From contig JASGCO010000019.1 in NCBI GenBank assembly GCA_030054095.1, positions 1 through 64,000 of the forward strand: a stretch of 64,000 bases of DNA, written 5' to 3'. This document shows, piece by piece, positions 57,860 to 64,000 of the stretch. Positions within the stretch are counted from its first letter, which is position 1. Each line of letters opens with the position of its first letter. Source of the DNA: Sediminibacterium sp. (GTDB taxonomy: Bacteria > Bacteroidota > Bacteroidia > B-17B0 > Aurantibacillaceae). Below the pieces are notes generated by a model, which searched no databases, was not told the DNA's origin, and was given only the letters and a program-made list of their open reading frames with translations. The translations under genes and the position numbers were made by a program.

Positions 57860-60715
57860 CTAAGCGTTCACAGCTTCTTCCATATAACTTTCAATCGGCG
57901 CGCAACTGCATACCAAATGACGGTCGCCATAGGCATTATCCACGCGGGCAACGCTTGGCCAGAATTTATTGGCTTTTACCCAGCTTAACGGGAAAGCAGC
58001 TTTCTCGCGGCTGTATGGCTTATCGTAGGTGTCGGCCACTACCAGTTTAGCGGTATGTGGCGCGTTTTTAATCACGTTATTTACCTTATCGGCTTTACCG
58101 TCTATAATTTCCTGAATTTCGTTACGTATCGAAATCATGGCTTCGCAAAAACGGTCTAACTCCGCTTTGCTTTCACTTTCGGTTGGCTCCACCATCAATG
58201 TATTTACTACCGGAAATGCTACGGTAGGGGCATGAAAACCGTAATCCATCAAACGTTTTGCCATATCGGCCACTTCTACGCCGCTGGCCATTTTAAAGTC
58301 GTTGCAATCCAGAATCATTTCGTGCGCGCAACGGTCTTTACTACCAGTATAAAGGATCTTGTAATGATCTTTTAATACTTCTTTCATGTAGTTGGCATTC
58401 AGAATAGCTGTTTCTGTAGCTGCTTTTAACCCATCGCTACCCAGCATTTTAATGTAACCGTAGCTGATCAGCAAAATAAGAGCGCTTCCATACGGAGCGG
58501 CACTTACCGCGTGAATGCCTTTTTCGCCACCGGTGTTTACAACCGGATGTGAAGGCAGGTAAGGTACTAATTTTTCAACCACACCAATCGGGCCCATGCC
58601 GGGTCCGCCACCACCATGTGGAATGGCAAAGGTTTTGTGCAGGTTCAGGTGACACACATCCGCGCCAATGTTACCGGGAGACGTTAAGCCCACCTGAGCG
58701 TTCATATTGGCTCCATCCATGTAAACCAGACCGCCATTGTCGTGAATAATTTTGGTAATATCGGTAATCCCTTCTTCGTACACACCGTGCGTACTTGGAT
58801 AGGTAACCATTAAACAACTGAGTGTGTCTTTGTATTGTTCGGCTTTTGCTTTCAAATCAACAATGTCCACATTTCCTCTTTCATCGCATTTAACCACCAC
58901 AATGTCCATACCCGCCATAGCGGCACTGGCCGGATTGGTACCATGCGCTGAAGAAGGAATCAGAGCTACTTTTCGGTGTGCTCCGCCATTGGCCAGATGG
59001 TACTGACGGATAACCATAAGCCCCGCGTATTCACCCTGAGCGCCTGAATTAGGCTGGAAACTCATTTTGGCAAATCCGGTAATATTACTTAAATCCTTAT
59101 CTAAAGCGGCAATCATTTCGCTGTACCCTTGTGCCTGATCGGCTGGAACAAAGGGGTGAATATTAGCCCATTCCGGCCAGGTAAGCGGTAATAATTCAGA
59201 GGCCGCGTTTAATTTCATGGTACATGACCCTAACGATATCATAGAGTGAACCAACGAAAGGTCTTTATTTTCGAGACGTTTAATATAACGCATCATTTCG
59301 CTTTCGCTGTGATACGAATTAAATGTAGGATGCGTGAGGTAAGCCGAACTGCGTTTCAGGCTACCACTAATAACGGTGCTGTTTTCAATACTGCCATTGT
59401 GTTGTACGCCAAATACCGCTAAAACATCGGTAACGTCACTTTCTTCAACCGTTTGATCAATACTGATACCCACGTGTTTTGCATCAATGATGCGGAAGTT
59501 AATGCCCGTGTTTACAGCAGCCGCGTTAATTTTTTGCGCGTCGCAGGCTACTACTATGGTATCAAAATAAAGATTGGTTTTTACATCGAGTCCCGCTTTT
59601 TTCAAAGCGTTGGCAATGGTGTACGTTGTGTCGTGTATTTGTCCGGCAATGGCCTTAATACCATCCGGGCCGTGATACACCGCGTACATACTGGCCATAA
59701 TAGCTAACAGTGCCTGCGCGGTACAAATATTAGAAGTGGCTTTGTCGCGTTTAATGTGTTGTTCGCGGGTTTGAAGTGCCATGCGTAAGGCCTGGTTGCC
59801 TTCGGCATCCACACTCACTCCAATAATACGGCCGGGAATTAGGCGTTTGTAATCTTCGCGGCAGCAGAAAAACGCGGCGTGTGGTCCACCATAACCCAAT
59901 GGCACACCAAAGCGCTGCGAGTTACCATACACCACATCGGCACCCCATTCGCCCGGAGGCGTTAACAGAGCCAGAGCCATCAGATCTGAACCAACAGCTA
60001 CCTGAATGCCCAATTCCTTGCAAGTTTCTACATACGATTTATAATCATTGGCCTCGCCGTTAATATCGGGATACTGAATCACCGATCCAAAGAACGAATC
60101 ATCCAGTTTGGTAGCGGTAACACTTCCTACTACTACATCTATACCCACAGGTCCGGTGCGGGTTTTAATCACATCAATCACCTGAGGAAAACAAGTTTCG
60201 CTTACAAACAACTTGTTAGCCCCTGCTTTTTGTTTTTCGCGACTGCGGTTGCTGTAAAACATAAATACTGCTTCGGCAGCGGCTGTAGCATCATCTAACA
60301 AACTGGCATTAGCCAAAGGCATGGCGGTTAAGTCCATGGCCATGGTTTGAAAATTCAGAATGGCTTCTAAACGGCCCTGAGCAATTTCGGCCTGATAAGG
60401 GGTGTAAGCCGTGTACCAGCCTGGATTTTCGAGAATGTTACGTTGTATAACAGCCGGTAAAATGGTGTTGTAATACCCCAAACCAATGTATGAACGGAAT
60501 ACCTTATTCTTTTTACCCAGTGCGCGCAAATGCTTGTGATACTGAAATTCAGTAAGAGCTTTCCCCACAGCCAGTGGCTGCTTTAAGCGGATTGCATCGG
60601 GTACGGTTTGAGAAATAAGGTCGTTAACACTGCTAACACCTATTTTTTTAAGCATGGATTTAACCTCTTGCTCGCGAGGGCCATTGTGGCGGTTTACAAA
60701 ATTATCCGTTGCCAT
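57860..60715 (-). CDS. gcvP: Glycine dehydrogenase (decarboxylating), P-protein
   Basis: This 951-residue protein is the single-chain form of the P-protein. It decarboxylates glycine with PLP and passes the aminomethyl group to the lipoyl H-protein of the glycine cleavage system. The PLP lysine is K694 in HLNLHKTFAIPHGGGGPG. The N-terminal non-catalytic half is present and full length (IGLGYYNTILPAVIQRNI). gcvH and gcvT are not adjacent, as is common in Bacteroidota. Confidence 0.97.
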   Translation of the reverse strand: MATDNFVNRHNGPREQEVKSMLKKIGVSSVNDLISQTVPDAIRLKQPLAVGKALTEFQYHKHLRALGKKNKVFRSYIGLGYYNTILPAVIQRNILENPGWYTAYTPYQAEIAQGRLEAILNFQTMAMDLTAMPLANASLLDDATAAAEAVFMFYSNRSREKQKAGANKLFVSETCFPQVIDVIKTRTGPVGIDVVVGSVTATKLDDSFFGSVIQYPDINGEANDYKSYVETCKELGIQVAVGSDLMALALLTPPGEWGADVVYGNSQRFGVPLGYGGPHAAFFCCREDYKRLIPGRIIGVSVDAEGNQALRMALQTREQHIKRDKATSNICTAQALLAIMASMYAVYHGPDGIKAIAGQIHDTTYTIANALKKAGLDVKTNLYFDTIVVACDAQKINAAAVNTGINFRIIDAKHVGISIDQTVEESDVTDVLAVFGVQHNGSIENSTVISGSLKRSSAYLTHPTFNSYHSESEMMRYIKRLENKDLSLVHSMISLGSCTMKLNAASELLPLTWPEWANIHPFVPADQAQGYSEMIAALDKDLSNITGFAKMSFQPNSGAQGEYAGLMVIRQYHLANGGAHRKVALIPSSAHGTNPASAAMAGMDIVVVKCDERGNVDIVDLKAKAEQYKDTLSCLMVTYPSTHGVYEEGITDITKIIHDNGGLVYMDGANMNAQVGLTSPGNIGADVCHLNLHKTFAIPHGGGGPGMGPIGVVEKLVPYLPSHPVVNTGGEKGIHAVSAAPYGSALILLISYGYIKMLGSDGLKAATETAILNANYMKEVLKDHYKILYTGSKDRCAHEMILDCNDFKMASGVEVADMAKRLMDYGFHAPTVAFPVVNTLMVEPTESESKAELDRFCEAMISIRNEIQEIIDGKADKVNNVIKNAPHTAKLVVADTYDKPYSREKAAFPLSWVKANKFWPSVARVDNAYGDRHLVCSCAPIESYMEEAVNA

Positions 60716-60823
60716 TCTAAAATTAATTTTCAGCCAATAAAATTAAGCATTTAAAAGGGATTAACGTCGGATTGTTAATTAAAAAGTGTCAGTGTTAAGA
60801 ACCAAAAAAGTATCTTTAAACCC

Positions 60824-61477
60824 ATGTTATACCGCTGTTTCGCCTTTCTTGTTGCAGGACTGTTTATGGGAATGCAATTGCTTTGCCAGGAGATTAAAAA
60901 GGATACCATTTATCTGATGAATGGAAATGTAATAAACGAAATGGTGCTCGATACAAGTTTAGGCGCGGTAACGATTAATCATCCCAGTAAAATCAATAAA
61001 AAGCTGCATTTCGAAAACGATCAGTTGTATTCGGTGCATTACCATACCGGTATCCGTCAGCAGTATTATGTGCAGGATACTGTAAGGGGGAATTGGTTTA
61101 CGAGAGAGGAAATGTGGCTATTTATGAAAGGAGAGCGGGATGCCAAAAAGGGATTTAAAGCCCGTGGAGCGCTTATTGGTTCCGGCGTAGCTGGTCTGGT
61201 GGGAGGTTTAACAGGGACGTTTTTTGCTCCCATTGCACCTTATGGCTACATGGCCCTGAGCGGAATTACCAAAGTAAGGATACGGCATCATACCGTTAGT
61301 AACCCCAATTACCTCGAAAGTGATGCGTACATTTTAGGATACGAACGGGTTGCGCGCCAAAAACGTCGTACCCAATCGTTATTGGGGGGAACAGCCGGGC
61401 TCATTTTAGGGTACGTTTTATATGCCGCCCTGCACCAGTATTATCCGGAAACCATTAATGTAGGATTCAGTAAGTAA
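60824..61477 (+). CDS. Secreted or membrane-anchored protein of unknown function
   Basis: This 217-residue protein has a signal-like N-terminus ([15 protein letters not shown]). A beta-rich domain follows ([27 protein letters not shown] strands, the first 20 residues quoted in part). Two Gly-rich hydrophobic hairpins (about 110-150 and 190-206: [28 protein letters not shown]) could insert in the membrane. The family is not recognised. purT follows after 17 bases and is likely cotranscribed. Confidence 0.75.
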   Translation: MLYRCFAFLVAGLFMGMQLLCQEIKKDTIYLMNGNVINEMVLDTSLGAVTINHPSKINKKLHFENDQLYSVHYHTGIRQQYYVQDTVRGNWFTREEMWLFMKGERDAKKGFKARGALIGSGVAGLVGGLTGTFFAPIAPYGYMALSGITKVRIRHHTVSNPNYLESDAYILGYERVARQKRRTQSLLGGTAGLILGYVLYAALHQYYPETINVGFSK

Positions 61478-61494
61478 ACATCTTTAACATCTTT

Positions 61495-62664
61495 ATGGCG
61501 TATCAGAAAAAAGTAATGCTGCTGGGTAGCGGCGAATTGGGAAAAGAAGTGGTAATTGCCCTGCAACGACTGGGACAATACGTTATTGCAGTAGATAATT
61601 ATACGGGCGCGCCGGCCATGCAGGTGGCGCACACGTACGAAGTGGTTAATATGCTCGATGGCGCGGCGCTCGACGCGGTGGTGGCCAAACATACTCCCGA
61701 TTTAATTGTACCGGAAATTGAAGCCATTCGCACCGAACGGTTTTACGATTACGAAAAGCAAGGCATTACCGTTGTGCCCAGCGCACGGGCTGCTAATTTC
61801 ACCATGAACCGTAAAGCCATACGCGATCTGGCCGCCAAAGAACTGGGCTTACGTACGGCTCGTTACCAGTATGCCGACACTCTGGAAGATTTTAAAACAG
61901 CTGTTAAAGCTATTGGTATTCCCTGTGTGGTAAAACCGTTAATGAGCAGCAGCGGAAAAGGACAAAGCGTTTTAAAACGGGAAGAGGATATTGAAAAGGT
62001 ATGGCAGTACGCCATGGACGGATCGCGTGGCGATTACCGTGAAGTAATAGTAGAAGCATTTATTCAGTTTCATACAGAAATAACCTTGTTAACCGTCACC
62101 CAGAAACAAGGCCCAACCTTGTTTTGTCCGCCCATTGGTCACCGGCAGGAGCGGGGCGATTATCAGGAAAGCTGGCAACCATGTATCATCAGCGATAAGG
62201 ATTTGACTGAAGCCAGAGATATGGCCGAAAAAGTAACCAAAGCCCTGAGCGGCGCGGGATTATGGGGCGTTGAATTTTTCCTTACCAACGAAGGGGTTTA
62301 TTTTTCAGAACTGTCGCCACGTCCACACGATACAGGCATGGTAACATTGGCCGGAACGCAGAATTTAAGCGAATTTGAACTGCATGCCCGTGCTATTTTA
62401 GGATTACCCATTCCTGAAATTACACTCGAGCGAAGCGGTGCCTCGGCTGTTGTGCTGGCAGAGCGGGAGGGAGGTCAGCCCGATTATACCGGAATAGAAG
62501 CTGTATTGGCATATTCCCAAACAGACGTGAGGGTATTTAATAAGCCATCCACACGGCCTTACCGCCGTATGGCAGTAGTGTTGTGTTACGATGATAAAAC
62601 GAAGAATGTAGAAGACGTTAAGCACAAAGCCATTCAACTGGCGGCACAGATAAAACTAAACTAA
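61495..62664 (+). CDS. purT: Formate-dependent phosphoribosylglycinamide formyltransferase
   Basis: This 389-residue ATP-grasp enzyme makes formyl-GAR from GAR, formate and ATP, the folate-free version of purine step 3. It begins with the nucleotide-binding [15 protein letters not shown]. The ATP-grasp core ([16 protein letters not shown], about 146-160) and [13 protein letters not shown] (metal and substrate) are intact. Length and motifs are normal for PurT. A small secreted-protein gene starts 1 base after its stop. Confidence 0.97.
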   Translation: MAYQKKVMLLGSGELGKEVVIALQRLGQYVIAVDNYTGAPAMQVAHTYEVVNMLDGAALDAVVAKHTPDLIVPEIEAIRTERFYDYEKQGITVVPSARAANFTMNRKAIRDLAAKELGLRTARYQYADTLEDFKTAVKAIGIPCVVKPLMSSSGKGQSVLKREEDIEKVWQYAMDGSRGDYREVIVEAFIQFHTEITLLTVTQKQGPTLFCPPIGHRQERGDYQESWQPCIISDKDLTEARDMAEKVTKALSGAGLWGVEFFLTNEGVYFSELSPRPHDTGMVTLAGTQNLSEFELHARAILGLPIPEITLERSGASAVVLAEREGGQPDYTGIEAVLAYSQTDVRVFNKPSTRPYRRMAVVLCYDDKTKNVEDVKHKAIQLAAQIKLN

Positions 62665-62665
62665 C

Positions 62666-63223
62666 ATGCGCCTTTGGATTAGTGTTACCGTTTGGCTGTT
62701 ATCGCTTACCGCCTTTGTTTACGGGCAATCGCCGGTATTTGATGAAAAATATAAATCAACAGCCATAGCAGCGTTAAAGGTAAATGATTCGCTGATCGTG
62801 TACCAATGCCATGTGGAACAGGCGGTGCAAACCACCGTAACCGACAAAGGACAGGTATTGGAGGGACAGAAAAAGAATTTCAGTATTTCGGAAAAGTACG
62901 TAATCACCCGTTCAGATACCGGCTACCGTTTAAAGTATTATACTTCGGCATTAACTGTTTTTCCTAACCGTAAATTTTCCGGCTTAAAAAAGAAAGAACG
63001 AAAGTATTGGGAATTTAAAATGGAACGTACGGCTGAGTTAAATGAACACGATGTGATGGTATTTGCCGCGGCAGAAAAACTAGGGAAAGAAACCACCGAA
63101 TACGATTTTACCATCTCCAAATACACCACTAATCAGGTTATTTTTAAAGGTCGCTCCTTAATGCGGCAATTGGTATTAGAAACGCCATTAACCATACGTC
63201 AATCCCTGCAGTGTTTTAAATAG
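62666..63223 (+). CDS. Small secreted protein of unknown function
   Basis: This 185-residue protein has a signal peptide (MRLWISVTVWLLSLTAFVYG). The mature part is mainly beta-strands with a basic KKKERKYWEFK stretch. I see no recognised domain. It starts immediately after the purT stop (one-base gap), so it is likely translated from the same message. The GC-rich repeat begins 27 bases after its stop. Confidence 0.75.
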   Translation: MRLWISVTVWLLSLTAFVYGQSPVFDEKYKSTAIAALKVNDSLIVYQCHVEQAVQTTVTDKGQVLEGQKKNFSISEKYVITRSDTGYRLKYYTSALTVFPNRKFSGLKKKERKYWEFKMERTAELNEHDVMVFAAAEKLGKETTEYDFTISKYTTNQVIFKGRSLMRQLVLETPLTIRQSLQCFK

Positions 63224-63250
63224 CAGGCGCATCCACCTGCCAACACGTTA

Positions 63251-63433
63251 CCTTTTCCAAAGTTCCGGAACTTTGGAAAAGGTAGTCCACCCACTGTGGC
63301 CGGGCTTTCCGCTTTAGCCTGCGCTGGCTTTTGCGGCATCGCATCCGGCTGCGGGGGCTCTGTTCCGCCGCCGCCTCGCCCGTGCGCTGACTTGCAACAC
63401 CCAGCACAGGGCTGCCGCTTCAATCCCTATGCG
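63251..63433 (+). repeat. GC-rich intergenic repeat, copy 2
   Basis: This 183-base element matches the reverse complement of 13240-13423. It starts with a perfect 32-bp palindrome (63251-63282; each arm CCTTTTCCAAAGTTCC or its complement) and has the conserved GGCCGGGCTTTCCGCTTTAGCC block at about 63298-63319. It ends in GCCGCTTCAATCCCTATGCG. The middle differs between copies by substitutions and small indels. GC is far above the genome background. It is probably a dispersed non-coding family; the role is unknown. It lies in the 339-base gap after the 63223 stop. Confidence 0.8.
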
Positions 63434-63485
63434 AAAGAAGGAATTGCTATTACATAATTTGGGTTAATAACGAACCCGGCCGAAT

Positions 63486-63524
63486 AAAAAATGCCCACCA
63501 GATATAATCCGGTGAGCATTTTTT
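63486..63524. terminator. Terminator-like hairpin
   Basis: AAAAATGCCCACC and GGTGAGCATTTTT pair over 13 bp with one mismatch. A/T runs on both sides serve the cytochrome gene on the minus strand and possibly the upstream unit. Confidence 0.8.
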
Positions 63525-63562
63525 CAGCGTCAGATAAAGTCTAAACAGTTTTTGTATCCTTA

Positions 63563-63946
63563 CTACTTTCCGGCAATTGTATTGGCATCGCGAAACGATA
63601 AAATGTACTTGGTTAACTGCGCTTTTTGTTCGGCGCTTAGATTGGCTTTCGGGCTCATGTCATCAATTTCATGCAACCATTTTTTTTCTGAGAAACCCGG
63701 AATGTCGTAAGCCTGATGACATGATGTACATGGATTATAAAATATAGCCTGTCCTTTATTTAGTTCATCAAGGGTAACATCGGGCCATCTTTTTTTAGCG
63801 GCCGTCAGTTCTTTTTCTCCCGGCATATTGGGGGTTAACGGTTTAGTTTCTGTTTTAGTGGTATTACCCGATTTGGTACTGGTACAAAAACTCAGTCCTC
63901 CGGCTACAAGAACTGTAAATAATAGAAGCGCTTTTTTTTGTTTCAT
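63563..63946 (-). CDS. Cytochrome c-like lipoprotein
   Basis: This 127-residue protein has a lipobox-like leader end (GGLSFC, Cys 21). The single heme-binding CTSCH is at 73-77. A likely distal ligand is Met in IDDMSPKAN. The folded domain is only about 70 residues, small for class I cytochrome c. It probably shuttles electrons in the periplasm or at a membrane. Its partner is unknown. The upstream 54 bases to the window end show no clear promoter. Confidence 0.88.
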   Translation of the reverse strand: MKQKKALLLFTVLVAGGLSFCTSTKSGNTTKTETKPLTPNMPGEKELTAAKKRWPDVTLDELNKGQAIFYNPCTSCHQAYDIPGFSEKKWLHEIDDMSPKANLSAEQKAQLTKYILSFRDANTIAGK

Positions 63947-64000
63947 AATAATTCAGTGTTTTAAGTTATGGATTCGTTTGCGCATTTACGGCTATTTGTC

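Noticed and set aside
63199..63423. Open frames of 74 and 63 codons on the minus strand
   Set aside because: They fall in copy 2 of the GC-rich repeat, start from uncharacteristic composition and match no protein pattern.

Overview
The window comes from a Bacteroidota chromosome of moderate to low GC. The evidence is: C-terminal type IX secretion (T9SS) sorting domains, periplasmic-propeller (Reg_prop/Y_Y_Y) sensor kinases, type III glutamine synthetase (GlnN), GWxTD and M949-like proteins, a Bacteroidota-type SdhCAB operon, and promoters of the phylum form TTG-N20/21-TAnnTTTG. The genus cannot be told from the sequence alone. No rRNA, tRNA, CRISPR array, prophage or transposase was seen.

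Layout. 1-11.6 kb is a sensory and surface region: a LytS-type propeller kinase (cut by the window edge) with its LytTR regulator, two T9SS-secreted Asp-box proteins (one interrupted by an in-frame TAG), a second propeller kinase with a LuxR-type regulator, and a PP2C-like phosphatase. A 28-bp exact repeat carrying a 20-bp dyad lies upstream of both T9SS genes and of the second kinase, and suggests a small local regulon. 11.7-18.2 kb holds a membrane protein, accA, efp, a Fur-family regulator, a STAS protein, tadA and small unknown genes. 18.2-21 kb holds two paralogous T9SS proteins with 17-residue repeats, an S74 chaperone domain and a coiled coil. 21.3-28.1 kb is a surface-polysaccharide cluster (glycosyltransferase, methyltransferase, O-antigen ligase-like protein, M23 peptidase, M949-like and GWxTD proteins). 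28.1-33.9 kb holds an AI-2E-type transporter, an M23 peptidase, an amino-acid permease and glnN. 34.1-36.8 kb holds a toxin-antitoxin-like pair, a DegT aminotransferase and an initiating sugar-phosphate transferase.

36.9-39.6 kb is a guaB-def-lipoprotein operon. 39.7-45.1 kb holds pssA behind a 1503-residue secreted protein of unknown function. 45.2-48.7 kb is sdhCAB. 49-53 kb holds a fused OppD/OppF-like ABC ATPase and a lipoprotein dipeptidyl peptidase III. 53-57.8 kb includes an AT-rich stretch with a glycosyltransferase broken by two single-base frameshifts, a DUF2130 protein and two unknown lipoproteins. 57.9-64 kb holds gcvP, purT, small unknown secreted proteins and a cytochrome c lipoprotein.

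The most unusual items are a GC-rich, roughly 184-bp element present twice in inverted orientation (13.3 kb and 63.3 kb) and ending in a long palindrome; the 28-bp operator-like repeat; the TAG that replaces what should be an Asp-box tryptophan codon; and a glycosyltransferase whose only good start codon is ATT.
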